Assembly (NCBI RefSeq): GCF_017696055.1
Contig: NZ_JAAORG010000001.1
Location: forward strand, 744,001-808,000
Direction of reading: 5' to 3'
Length of the DNA stretch: 64,000 nt
Source of the DNA: Prochlorococcus marinus XMU1406
GTDB lineage: Bacteria > Cyanobacteriota > Cyanobacteriia > PCC-6307 > Cyanobiaceae
Of this stretch, positions 18,175 to 27,013 are shown one piece after another (the stretch's first letter is position 1; the number at the start of each line of letters is the position of its first letter). The translations under genes and the position numbers were made by a program. A model generated the notes under the pieces. It worked only from the letters and a program-made list of their open reading frames with translations, ran no database searches and was not told the DNA's origin.

Positions 18175-21100
18175 TTGAATATGGGTTTCGTTCCGCTTCA
18201 TAATCATAGTGACTACAGCTTACTTGATGGAGCCAGTCAAATTTCAAAAATTGTAGATAGAGCTTCTGATCTTGGAATGGAATCTATAGCTCTTACTGAT
18301 CATGGAGTTATGTATGGTGTTCTTGATTTGGTCAAGAAGTGTAAAGAGAAAGGGATTAAACCAATTATTGGTAATGAAATGTACGTTATTAATGGTTCAA
18401 TTGATGATCCTCAACCTAAAAAAGAAAAAAGATATCATTTGGTTGTTTTAGCAAAAAATTATACTGGATATAGGAATTTAGTTAAGTTAACAACAATTAG
18501 TCACCTAAATGGGATGAGAGGTCGAGGTATTTTTTCTAGACCATGTATTGATAAATCTCTTTTAAGTAAATATAGTGATGGTCTTATAGTTTCTACAGCT
18601 TGTCTTGGCGGAGAGATACCTCAGGCTATTTTAAAAGGTAGATTAGAAGTAGCAGAGGATATAGCTCTTTGGTATAAAAAATTATTTGGAGATGATTTTT
18701 ATCTAGAAATACAAGATCACGGCTCTATGGAGGATAGAATTGTTAACGTTGAATTGATAAAAATTGGGAAGAAGCATCAAATAAAAGTCATTGCTACCAA
18801 CGATGCGCATTACTTATCAAATATGGATGTTGAAGCACATGATGCTTTGCTTTGTGTTTTAACAGGAAAACTAATAAGTGATGAAAAAAGATTGAGATAT
18901 ACCGGTACAGAATATATTAAAAGTGAAAAAGAAATGCTTGAACTTTTTAAAGATCATATTGAAGATGAATCAATTATTGAGGCAGTTAACAATACATTAG
19001 AAATTTCTCAAAAAGTTGAAGTATTTGATTTGTTTGGTAATTATAGAATGCCAAAATTCCCTCTTAATGAAGATACAGATTCATTTTCTTTCCTTACACA
19101 ATTATCTAACGAAGGTCTTTTGAAAAGACTTAAAAAAAATGATCTTACAGAAGTTGATGAGAAATATAAAAAAAGACTAACTTCCGAATTAAAAATTATA
19201 AAAGATATGGGATTTCCAGATTATTTTTTGGTTGTTTGGGACTACATCAAATTTGCTAGAGATAACTCTATCCCAGTAGGACCAGGTAGAGGTTCTGCGG
19301 CAGGATCACTGGTAGCTTATGCTCTTCAAATCACAAATATTGATCCTGTTGAACATGGATTGTTGTTTGAGAGATTTTTAAATCCAGCAAGAAAGTCTAT
19401 GCCAGATATTGATACTGACTTTTGTATTGATAGGAGAAATGAAGTTATTGATTATGTTACTAATCGTTATGGAGAGGATAAAGTTGCGCAAATAATTACT
19501 TTCAATAAAATGACTTCTAAGGCTGTTTTAAAAGATGTTGCAAGGGTTTTAGATATCCCATATGGAGAGGCTGATAAATTGGCTAAGTTAATACCGGTTG
19601 TAAGAGGCAAACCTTATAAACTAAATGAAATGATTGATAAGAATTCTCCCAGCCAAGAGTTTAGAGACAAATATATTAATGATAATAGAGTGAAAAAATG
19701 GGTTGATTTAGCTTTGAGAATTGAAGGAACTAATAAAACATATGGAGTTCATGCTGCTGGCGTTGTTATCGCATCAGATCCTCTTGACGAACTTGTACCT
19801 CTTCAAAGGAATAATGAAGGACAAATAATAACCCAATATTCTATGGATGATATTGAATCACTTGGATTATTGAAAATGGATTTCTTGGGTCTTAAAAATC
19901 TTACTATGATTGAAAAGACAGTTTCTCTTATTAATCAATCTACTGGTAAGAAAATAATTATTGATGAGTTACCTCAAAATGATGGTAAAACCTTTGATCT
20001 TATTGGGAGAGGAGATCTTGAAGGTATTTTTCAGCTTGAATCTTCTGGAATGAAACAGGTCGTTAAGGATTTCAAACCTAACTCCCTAGAGGATTTATCA
20101 TCCATACTTGCCCTTTATAGACCTGGTCCTCTTGATGCTGGCCTCATTCCTAAATTCATAAATCGAAAAAATGGGAACGAAAAGGTTGATTTCCCTCATC
20201 CTTTTATTAAGTCTATTCTCACTGAAACCTATGGAATTATGGTTTACCAAGAACAAATTATGAAAATTGCTCAAGACTTAGCAGGTTATTCTTTAGGTGA
20301 TGCTGATTTACTTCGAAGAGCAATGGGGAAAAAGAAAGTATCTGAGATGGTAAAACATAGGAATATTTTTGTAGACGGATCCATGAAGAAAGGTGTAAAT
20401 GAAAAATTAGCAAATGATCTTTTTGATCAAATGGTTTTATTCGCTGAATATTGTTTTAACAAAAGTCATTCAACTGCTTATGGTGCTGTAACTTATCAAA
20501 CTGCATTTTTAAAAGCCCATTTTCCTGTCGCTTATATGGCAGCCCTTCTAAGCGTAAATTCTGGCTCTAGCGACAAGATGCAAAGATATATTTCTAATTG
20601 TTATTCCATGGGAATAGAAGTTATTTCACCAAGCATTAATTATTCTGGTGTTGATTTCACCATTAAGAATAATCAGATTTTATTTGGGTTATCTGCAATT
20701 AAGAATTTAGGAGATTCTGCAATAAGAAATATAATTGAAAACCGAAATAGTTTTGGAATCTTTAAGTCATTATCGGATTTGTGCAATCGTTTGCCCTCTA
20801 ATGTTCTTAACAAAAGAAGTCTAGAATCTCTCATTCATTGTGGAGCACTAGATGAGTTTTCAAATGATAATAATAGAGCACAATTATTGTCAGATCTTGA
20901 ACATGTTATTGAATGGGCCTCTTCAAGAAATCGTGATAGGTTATCCGGGCAAGGAAATCTATTTGATTCTAAAGAAGAATTTTCTAATGTTGCTTTTTCA
21001 GATTCACAATTAGCTAAGGTTGATGATTATTCACTTATTGAAAAGTTAAAGTTAGAAAAACAACTATTAGGCTTTTATTTATCTGATCATCCTCTAAAGC

Positions 21101-21678
21101 ATTTAACTAAGCCAGCAAAACTTATATCTCCTATAAGCATTTTGCAGTTAGAAGAAACAAAAGATAGAACCAAAGTCTCTTTAGTTGGAATGATCCCTGA
21201 TTTGAAGCAAATTACAACGAGAAAAGGAGATCGGATGGCTATAGTTCAGCTAGAAGATCTTTCTGGAAGTTGCGAAGCAATTGTTTTTCCAAAAACCTAT
21301 GTCAGGTTATCAGAATTTCTTTTGACTGATACTAGATTATTGGTGTGGGGAACAATAGATAAAAAAAGTGATAAGACTCAATTAATAATTGATGATTGTA
21401 GAGAAATAGATAATTTAAAATTGCTTATTATTAATCTTGATAGTTCTCAAGCATCAGATGTAAGAGTACAAAATACTTTAAGAGACTGTTTGATTAAATT
21501 TAAACCAGATAAAGGAAGTTGTGGAATCAAGATTCCAGTTTTAGCTGCAGTAAAAAATAAAAATAGTGTTACCTACGTAAAATTTGGTGAACAATTCTGT
21601 ATTGGAGATATTCAAGGAGCATGCAAATTATTAGAAGATAAATCATTCCAAATTAATTTGAAATCTTTAGTTTCCTAG
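18175..21678 (+). CDS. dnaE: DNA polymerase III subunit alpha
   Basis: The replicative polymerase, 1167 residues, single uninterrupted reading frame. The PHP domain is at the N-terminus (LHNHSDYSLLDG), the catalytic aspartates are in MPDIDTDFCIDRR near residue 410, and GPGRGSAAGSLVAYAL precedes them. A C-terminal OB fold (SLVGMIPDLKQITTRKGDR) is present. Several cyanobacteria have a split dnaE joined by an intein; here no intein or split is seen. TTG at 18175 and ATG at 18181 are both possible starts; the ATG puts the PHP motif at the usual place. The 3' end abuts the convergent PAM68 gene. Confidence 0.97.
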   Translation: MNMGFVPLHNHSDYSLLDGASQISKIVDRASDLGMESIALTDHGVMYGVLDLVKKCKEKGIKPIIGNEMYVINGSIDDPQPKKEKRYHLVVLAKNYTGYRNLVKLTTISHLNGMRGRGIFSRPCIDKSLLSKYSDGLIVSTACLGGEIPQAILKGRLEVAEDIALWYKKLFGDDFYLEIQDHGSMEDRIVNVELIKIGKKHQIKVIATNDAHYLSNMDVEAHDALLCVLTGKLISDEKRLRYTGTEYIKSEKEMLELFKDHIEDESIIEAVNNTLEISQKVEVFDLFGNYRMPKFPLNEDTDSFSFLTQLSNEGLLKRLKKNDLTEVDEKYKKRLTSELKIIKDMGFPDYFLVVWDYIKFARDNSIPVGPGRGSAAGSLVAYALQITNIDPVEHGLLFERFLNPARKSMPDIDTDFCIDRRNEVIDYVTNRYGEDKVAQIITFNKMTSKAVLKDVARVLDIPYGEADKLAKLIPVVRGKPYKLNEMIDKNSPSQEFRDKYINDNRVKKWVDLALRIEGTNKTYGVHAAGVVIASDPLDELVPLQRNNEGQIITQYSMDDIESLGLLKMDFLGLKNLTMIEKTVSLINQSTGKKIIIDELPQNDGKTFDLIGRGDLEGIFQLESSGMKQVVKDFKPNSLEDLSSILALYRPGPLDAGLIPKFINRKNGNEKVDFPHPFIKSILTETYGIMVYQEQIMKIAQDLAGYSLGDADLLRRAMGKKKVSEMVKHRNIFVDGSMKKGVNEKLANDLFDQMVLFAEYCFNKSHSTAYGAVTYQTAFLKAHFPVAYMAALLSVNSGSSDKMQRYISNCYSMGIEVISPSINYSGVDFTIKNNQILFGLSAIKNLGDSAIRNIIENRNSFGIFKSLSDLCNRLPSNVLNKRSLESLIHCGALDEFSNDNNRAQLLSDLEHVIEWASSRNRDRLSGQGNLFDSKEEFSNVAFSDSQLAKVDDYSLIEKLKLEKQLLGFYLSDHPLKHLTKPAKLISPISILQLEETKDRTKVSLVGMIPDLKQITTRKGDRMAIVQLEDLSGSCEAIVFPKTYVRLSEFLLTDTRLLVWGTIDKKSDKTQLIIDDCREIDNLKLLIINLDSSQASDVRVQNTLRDCLIKFKPDKGSCGIKIPVLAAVKNKNSVTYVKFGEQFCIGDIQGACKLLEDKSFQINLKSLVS

Positions 21679-21679
21679 A

Positions 21680-22129
21680 TTAACTTTTATCCTCGAAATT
21701 TTGAGTTGCAGGTTTGAAGGCTTCTTTTGCTCGTTGTATATTCATTGGAATATTTTCAATACCGAAAAAAGATCCAGGCTCCTTATCCCAACTAGCTGAT
21801 AATATTCCAAAACTTAATCCTGCGAGACCCAATAAGAAAAACAACGCTGAAATTGCAATTGTTGAAGAAGGAGGTATTTCAGCAATATTTCTTGTAACGA
21901 TAATGTAACTAACAACAAAAACAGACATTCCTAATATTGTCGGTATTCCAGCTGTAAAAAATATTCTTCTTGCCATTCTATCGGCAACATATTTAGGTAT
22001 GCCACTTGAGGATCGCTTTGGGATAGTTACATTATTAGATGTTTTTTCTAGATTTGCGAAAGCAGTTGTCTCAGAATAAATTTTCTTATTTTTATTTTGT
22101 GTCTTTTTTTTTGTTTGCTTTTTTTTCAT
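21680..22129 (-). CDS. PAM68-family photosystem II assembly protein
   Basis: A 149-residue protein of the PAM68 (DUF3464) family, which assists photosystem II assembly in thylakoids of cyanobacteria and chloroplasts. The first 45 residues are Lys/Asn/Thr rich. Next comes IPKYVADRMARRIFFTAGIPT, the family signature, then two membrane spans (residues ~70-90 and ~100-122) and the conserved tail ASWDKEPGSFFG with IENIPMNIQRAKEAF. It lies one base from the end of dnaE (convergent) and nine bases downstream of rpsO. Confidence 0.88.
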   Translation of the reverse strand: MKKKQTKKKTQNKNKKIYSETTAFANLEKTSNNVTIPKRSSSGIPKYVADRMARRIFFTAGIPTILGMSVFVVSYIIVTRNIAEIPPSSTIAISALFFLLGLAGLSFGILSASWDKEPGSFFGIENIPMNIQRAKEAFKPATQNFEDKS

Positions 22130-22138
22130 TAATTGAGA

Positions 22139-22408
22139 TCATCCTCTGATTCCAATTTTTTTTACTAGTTCTTGATATTTCTGAACGTTTTTGTCTTTTA
22201 TGTAAGATAGTAATCTTTTCCTTTTACCAATCATTTTTAACAATCCTTGCCTTGAAGCGAAATCATGAATGTTTCCTTGGAGGTGGTCACTTAATTTCGA
22301 TATTCTTTTAGAAAGCATTGCTACTTGAATTTCTACTGAACCTGTATCAGTTGGATGTACTTGATGAGTTTCAATCAGCTTCTGTTTTTCAGCTGTATCT
22401 AATGACAT
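22139..22408 (-). CDS. rpsO: 30S ribosomal protein S15
   Basis: 89 residues, full length. Conserved segments are [38 protein letters not shown] and [12 protein letters not shown], which contact 16S rRNA helices 20-22. It lies between ruvA (33 bases upstream) and the PAM68 gene (9 bases downstream) on the minus strand. Confidence 0.98.
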   Translation of the reverse strand: MSLDTAEKQKLIETHQVHPTDTGSVEIQVAMLSKRISKLSDHLQGNIHDFASRQGLLKMIGKRKRLLSYIKDKNVQKYQELVKKIGIRG

Positions 22409-22441
22409 AAAATTTATTTTCTTCTATTCTATGATACTACG

Positions 22442-23119
22442 TCATCTAGCTAAATTACTACTACCCTTATCTAGATAATTCATAGCTAATTTCAATAGAT
22501 TTTCAAATGATAAATTATTTTCTTTTTTAGCAGGGAGATCTACTTCTTTAATGATAATTGGCAAAATAGTATTTATTTCTTTATTTTTGTAATTTAATGA
22601 TTGAAGGGTTAACTGAAGGTCCTCCATCATTTTATTAATTTCAGGATCCTTAATCTCTAATTGATCATTGCTTTTTTCTTCTTCAAATAGAATTTTACTT
22701 TTAAATTTACTTTTTAATTCTAAAAATAATCGATCACTCATTTTTTGTCCTATACCAGGTACGGAACAAATTAATTTTTTGTTTTGAGTTTTTATTGCAT
22801 TGATTACTTCTTTAATAGAAAATTTATTTAATATCCCCATACTAATTTGAGAACCAATACCTCGAATATTTAAAATTTCGATAAAGAAATTCTTTTGTTC
22901 CTTTGACGTAAAGCCAAATAATAAATCTGAATCTTCTTTCTTAATATGTTTTATCCAAAGTGTTATGTTTTCATTAGATACCTGATTTGTTTTTAATTTG
23001 AGAAAGAAGGATTCTAGTATTTGTATTTCGTATCCTAATCCTTGACAATTTATTAAAATAAAAAATTTTTGATTAGTTTGCCATAATTCAACCAACTCTC
23101 CACTTATCCAACTAATCAA
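22442..23119 (-). CDS. ruvA: Holliday junction ATP-dependent helicase subunit RuvA
   Basis: Binds four-way junctions and recruits the RuvB motor during recombinational repair. 225 residues, slightly longer than the usual ~200. The OB-fold domain starts MISWISGELVELWQT, the helix-hairpin-helix pair includes LNIRGIGSQISMGIL and ICSVPGIGQKMSDRLFLELK, and a C-terminal RuvB-binding helix domain follows a long acidic linker. The stop of an upstream exported-protein gene abuts its ATG with no gap (23119/23120), so the two are probably co-transcribed. Confidence 0.94.
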   Translation of the reverse strand: MISWISGELVELWQTNQKFFILINCQGLGYEIQILESFFLKLKTNQVSNENITLWIKHIKKEDSDLLFGFTSKEQKNFFIEILNIRGIGSQISMGILNKFSIKEVINAIKTQNKKLICSVPGIGQKMSDRLFLELKSKFKSKILFEEEKSNDQLEIKDPEINKMMEDLQLTLQSLNYKNKEINTILPIIIKEVDLPAKKENNLSFENLLKLAMNYLDKGSSNLAR

Positions 23120-23491
23120 TTAACCACCATCCACCTGACATCCAATTAGAGCTCCTGCTGTCCCGCCAGCAGGTACAGCCCAAAATCTGTCTTTTCCTCT
23201 AGAGGAGGACAGAGCTATACCAGCACCAAGAATTCCACCAATAACAGATCCTTCACTACAGTCATTATCATCAATTTTTTCAGCTTTGCTTTGACCTCCG
23301 CAAGGTATTACAACATCTACTTCATAACTTTTTACGTAGCCTGGGTTTGATTTTGTTCCAGGAATGTACTCCTCCCTATATTCAGTTCTTGTACAGGTTA
23401 CTGACTTTGGGGTTGTTGCATTAACTTTAATAATAGGAGAAAAACAAAGTAATAAAACTAAATAGAAAAATTTCAATTTTTTATATTCCAA
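23120..23491 (-). CDS. Exported protein with glycine-zipper C-terminus
   Basis: A 123-residue protein with an N-terminal signal (FFYLVLLLCFSPIIKVNA) and a C-terminal stretch GGILGAGIALSS...GGTAGALIG typical of glycine-zipper 2TM (17-kDa surface antigen-like) domains. Cysteines at CTRTEY, IPCGG, NDCSEG and IGCQ may form disulfides, suggesting an envelope location. It directly precedes ruvA. No specific function can be given. Confidence 0.65.
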   Translation of the reverse strand: MEYKKLKFFYLVLLLCFSPIIKVNATTPKSVTCTRTEYREEYIPGTKSNPGYVKSYEVDVVIPCGGQSKAEKIDDNDCSEGSVIGGILGAGIALSSSRGKDRFWAVPAGGTAGALIGCQVDGG

Positions 23492-23501
23492 TAATTATAT
23501 T

Positions 23502-24392
23502 CTATGTCCTTTTGATTATTTTGCTAGTGGAAATAATAGTTCCTAATAAAACTAGTGAGGCGCCTAATAAAAAATTTATGTTTATTATTTCACGAAAAAA
23601 CAAAATCCCCCAAAGTGACCCGAATAAAACTTGCAAATAGTTAATTGTTGAAGCTTCAGAGGCAGGTAAATTTTTTAATCCTATAGTTAAAAAAGTCTGA
23701 CCTAATTGAGTAAATAAGCCAATGCCAATTATCCAAACTAATTCATTCCAATTAGGGGTAACCCAGTTAATTAAAACAATTGGAGATAAAGTTATAAATG
23801 AAACAAGTGGAAAATATTCAATAATTACATAAACATCTTCAGTATATGAAAGTTTTTTTACTGTAACGTAAGCTAATGCAGTGCAAATTGCACCGAGAAA
23901 TGCTATTGAAATCGAAACATTTTGAATCTCAACGTTTATATTTGATAATTGACTTGGGTTTAATATTACTAATATTCCAATCCAGCCAATAATTAAAGCA
24001 AAAACTATATTCCGAGTTATTTTTTCGTTTATAAATATTCCAGCAAATATAGATATAAAAATAGGATATGTGTACTGAATGACAGTAGATATACTTAGAG
24101 GCATATTTCTTATCGCATAAAAAATACAAATTAAAGCTAAAGTTCCTAAAACACCTCTTAAGATAAGTAATTGTTTATTCTTGCCCCAAGGATTTATATT
24201 TTTTAGTTTAATTATGAATAATGTAATCATTAAACTTAATAATGATCTAAATAAAACTAATTCATAAATAGGTATCCTTTTATCAATATTTTTTACGCAC
24301 AAAGTCATCAAACTAAAGAAGAATGAGGCTAATATCAAATTAAATTTATTAAATGAATTAAATTTTTTTTCTAATTCTGTGATATTTATCAT
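23502..24392 (-). CDS. EamA/DMT-superfamily permease
   Basis: A 296-residue integral membrane protein with about ten hydrophobic segments in two repeated halves, as in the 10-TMS drug/metabolite exporter family (EamA). Recognisable motifs include LRGVLGTLALICIFYAI in the first half and the glutamate-containing SEASTINYLQVLFGSLWGILFF in the second. The substrate is unknown; members export amino acids, nucleobases or purines. It starts 79 bases from the divergent dnaG. Confidence 0.82.
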   Translation of the reverse strand: MINITELEKKFNSFNKFNLILASFFFSLMTLCVKNIDKRIPIYELVLFRSLLSLMITLFIIKLKNINPWGKNKQLLILRGVLGTLALICIFYAIRNMPLSISTVIQYTYPIFISIFAGIFINEKITRNIVFALIIGWIGILVILNPSQLSNINVEIQNVSISIAFLGAICTALAYVTVKKLSYTEDVYVIIEYFPLVSFITLSPIVLINWVTPNWNELVWIIGIGLFTQLGQTFLTIGLKNLPASEASTINYLQVLFGSLWGILFFREIININFLLGASLVLLGTIISTSKIIKRT

Positions 24393-24486
24393 TTAAAAAA
24401 TACTTTTATTGTGAAATTAAGTAGATTCTTATTCGATTTTGACTTATAACAAATAAATCATTATATATTTTTTGATAATAATCTCA

Positions 24487-26523
24487 ATGGTTCATTCTAT
24501 ACACCCAAGAACTATTCAAGAGGTTAAGGAAAAGGCAGATATTGTTGACGTTATATCTGAACATATTGTTCTTAAGAAGAAAGGCAAGGAATTTGTAGGG
24601 ATTTGTCCTTTTCATGATGATACTAAGCCATCTATGACAGTATCTCCAAGTAAACAATTCTATTATTGTTTTTCCTGTGGTGCTGGTGGAAACTCTATTA
24701 AATTTTTAATGGAATTTACTCGTGCAAATTTTTCTGATGTTGTGCTTTCTCTTGCTAAGAAAAATAATATTAATGTTGAAAATCTTGAGGGCCCCCAAGT
24801 AGAAGCTTACAAAAAACAATTATCTAGAAAGGAGGAGCTTTATAAAATATTAAGATTAACTAAAAATTGGTTTAAGTCTCAATTAAATAATTCTCTAGGT
24901 GTTGAAGCCATGAGATATTTATCATCCAAAAGAAACTTGAGTAATAAAATTATTGATGACTTTGAATTGGGTTTTGCCCCAAATTCATGGAATGATTTAT
25001 TTAATTATCTATCCAAGGTAGAAAAATTTCCTATTAATCAAATATTGGCTTCAGGTCTAGCAATTTCTAAAGATAATTCTGATAAGATATATGACCGTTT
25101 TAGAAATAGATTAATCGTTCCAATACATGATATGCAGGGACGAGTAGTTGCCTTTGGTGGGAGATCTCTTGATGGACAGGAACCCAAATATCTTAATTCT
25201 CCTGAATCAGAGATATTTGAAAAAGGCAAAATGTTATTTGCATTTGAAAAAGCATCAAGCAATATAAGAAAAAGAGATAAAGCTATTATTGTTGAAGGAT
25301 ATTTTGATGTAATTTCTCTTCATTCAAAAGGTATTGCTAATTCTGTAGCTTCCCTAGGTACCGCATTAAATAAGTATCAAATCTCCCAACTATGTAGATG
25401 TACAGATAATAAAAATATAATATTGAATTTTGATTCTGATAATGCGGGAATATTAGCTACAAAAAGAGTAATAAAAGAAGTCGAAAGCTTATCTCTCCAT
25501 GATCAAATTAATCTAAAGATACTTCAACTTAATGATTTTAAAGATCCTGACGAATTTTTGAATAGTCATACTCGAGAAGATTATTTTAACTTAATTGATA
25601 ATTCATCCTTTTGGATTGATTGGGAGATTGATCAGATTTTTAAAGATAAAGATTTAACTAAGTCTGAAAATTTCCAGAGTGTTATTTCTTTATTGGTGAA
25701 ATTGTTGAGTAAATTACCTCAATCATCAACTAGAACACATTACTTACAAAAAGTTTCCGAACGATTGAGTAAGGGGCAAGCAAGGTTAGCGATACAGTTT
25801 GAACAAGATTTACGAAATCAAGTTAAGGGATTTCGTTGGCATGGTAGATCAAAAAAATTCGAACAACCAAATGAAATTTCTCGGCGTGAAAAAAATGAAT
25901 CTGAAATAATTTTTTATTATTTGCATTGTCCGGATCTTCGGCTTTTTATTCGTGATGAATTTCTGAAACGAGAAATTAATGGTTTTAATACAAAATTTAT
26001 TCAAAATTTATGGGAAACTATCTCAAAAATTGAACAAAATAATTTGGGTTTAAATTATTTAAATGAATTAAAACAATCAAATAGTCAAATTACTCTAAAA
26101 GAGTTTTCTGCCCTTAACCTAATATCTCTTCTGCCTGACTACTTAGCTCTTAATAATCCTGATTCATCAAACAAAATTAATAATTTTGTTAACCCAAATG
26201 AATTATTTTTAACATTGCTTAGTAATCCTAAAGATAATTTGCTTGGAACTTTATCACTTCTTGAGAAATATAATTCTTTAAAAAGATGTAGACACTTGAT
26301 CGAATCTTGGGGATCTCAAAGATTAAAAACTTTAGAGAATTGTATATCTATATTGATTGATAATCCCTCTTCAGGTTTATCAGACAATAATAATCAAGAG
26401 ATAGATGATCTTTTTAAGGATTTAAACTCAGATGCTATTAAATTTCAGGAATTATATTACTTAGAAAGACAGCATATAAATTTTTTAGATAAACAACGCT
26501 GCGGAGATTTTATTGCTAGTTAA
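24487..26523 (+). CDS. dnaG: DNA primase
   Basis: Synthesises RNA primers at the replication fork. The N-terminal CHC2 zinc finger is CPFHDDTKPS...YYCFSCGAGG (residues ~40-65), the TOPRIM domain contains IIVEGYFDVISLH and FDSDNAG, and a C-terminal helicase-binding region follows. ATG at 24487 (MVHSIHPRTIQ) matches the usual N-terminus better than the upstream in-frame TTG at 24472. About 678 residues. It is convergent with the HExxH gene, 16 bases away. Confidence 0.95.
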   Translation: MVHSIHPRTIQEVKEKADIVDVISEHIVLKKKGKEFVGICPFHDDTKPSMTVSPSKQFYYCFSCGAGGNSIKFLMEFTRANFSDVVLSLAKKNNINVENLEGPQVEAYKKQLSRKEELYKILRLTKNWFKSQLNNSLGVEAMRYLSSKRNLSNKIIDDFELGFAPNSWNDLFNYLSKVEKFPINQILASGLAISKDNSDKIYDRFRNRLIVPIHDMQGRVVAFGGRSLDGQEPKYLNSPESEIFEKGKMLFAFEKASSNIRKRDKAIIVEGYFDVISLHSKGIANSVASLGTALNKYQISQLCRCTDNKNIILNFDSDNAGILATKRVIKEVESLSLHDQINLKILQLNDFKDPDEFLNSHTREDYFNLIDNSSFWIDWEIDQIFKDKDLTKSENFQSVISLLVKLLSKLPQSSTRTHYLQKVSERLSKGQARLAIQFEQDLRNQVKGFRWHGRSKKFEQPNEISRREKNESEIIFYYLHCPDLRLFIRDEFLKREINGFNTKFIQNLWETISKIEQNNLGLNYLNELKQSNSQITLKEFSALNLISLLPDYLALNNPDSSNKINNFVNPNELFLTLLSNPKDNLLGTLSLLEKYNSLKRCRHLIESWGSQRLKTLENCISILIDNPSSGLSDNNNQEIDDLFKDLNSDAIKFQELYYLERQHINFLDKQRCGDFIAS

Positions 26524-26539
26524 CATGTTTTATTTAAAT

Positions 26540-27007
26540 TTATAGGCAGTATTTTTTTATCATATTTTTTACCTTTTTAGGCTTGTCTTCAAGAATATAA
26601 GCTTCTACTTCTTTTGCATAAGTTCCAGAAAAATTGGAAGTAGAGAACTCTAATGATTTCCTCTTACTTTGATGTAATTTACCTTCTAAATTTTTTATAT
26701 CACCTACGGTCTTATTGTTGTTACATTTTTGAATAGCATGAGTAGCTTCATGTCTTAATGCTTTTCTTATTGCCAATTCTGTTTTGAAGTTATCTTTTTT
26801 TGGTAGTTTCTTTTCATTTCTATAATTTGTTTTTCTTTTTGCATTTTCAGTACATATTATTATTTTATTTTCTACAAAATTATGTAGTCCTTTTATTTCT
26901 TTATTTAAGAGACATTCAATTTTATTTTCTTCAACTATGTAGTTTGCTTTTATTAATAATTCAAGAATCTCTTTATCTAATTTGCTTAAAAATATAATAA
27001 ATTCCAT
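26540..27007 (-). CDS. Small HExxH putative metalloprotein, downstream of umuC
   Basis: A 155-residue Lys-rich protein with no signal peptide. The motif LRHEATHAIQKC near residue 90 is an HExxH zinc-binding signature (catalytic Glu between two His), and about 40 residues later YAKEVEAYILE offers a Glu that could be a third ligand, as in gluzincin-type proteases. I do not recognise the exact family; M76 (ATP23)-like is possible. It starts six bases after the umuC stop on the same strand, so it is probably the third gene of the umuDC transcription unit. Protease activity is inference. Confidence 0.65.
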   Translation of the reverse strand: MEFIIFLSKLDKEILELLIKANYIVEENKIECLLNKEIKGLHNFVENKIIICTENAKRKTNYRNEKKLPKKDNFKTELAIRKALRHEATHAIQKCNNNKTVGDIKNLEGKLHQSKRKSLEFSTSNFSGTYAKEVEAYILEDKPKKVKNMIKKYCL

Positions 27008-27013
27008 GTTTTT

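Noticed and set aside
18175-21678. Possible split or intein-containing dnaE as in other cyanobacteria
   Set aside because: The frame is continuous for 1167 residues with all polymerase motifs in order, and no intein block or inserted homing endonuclease is seen.
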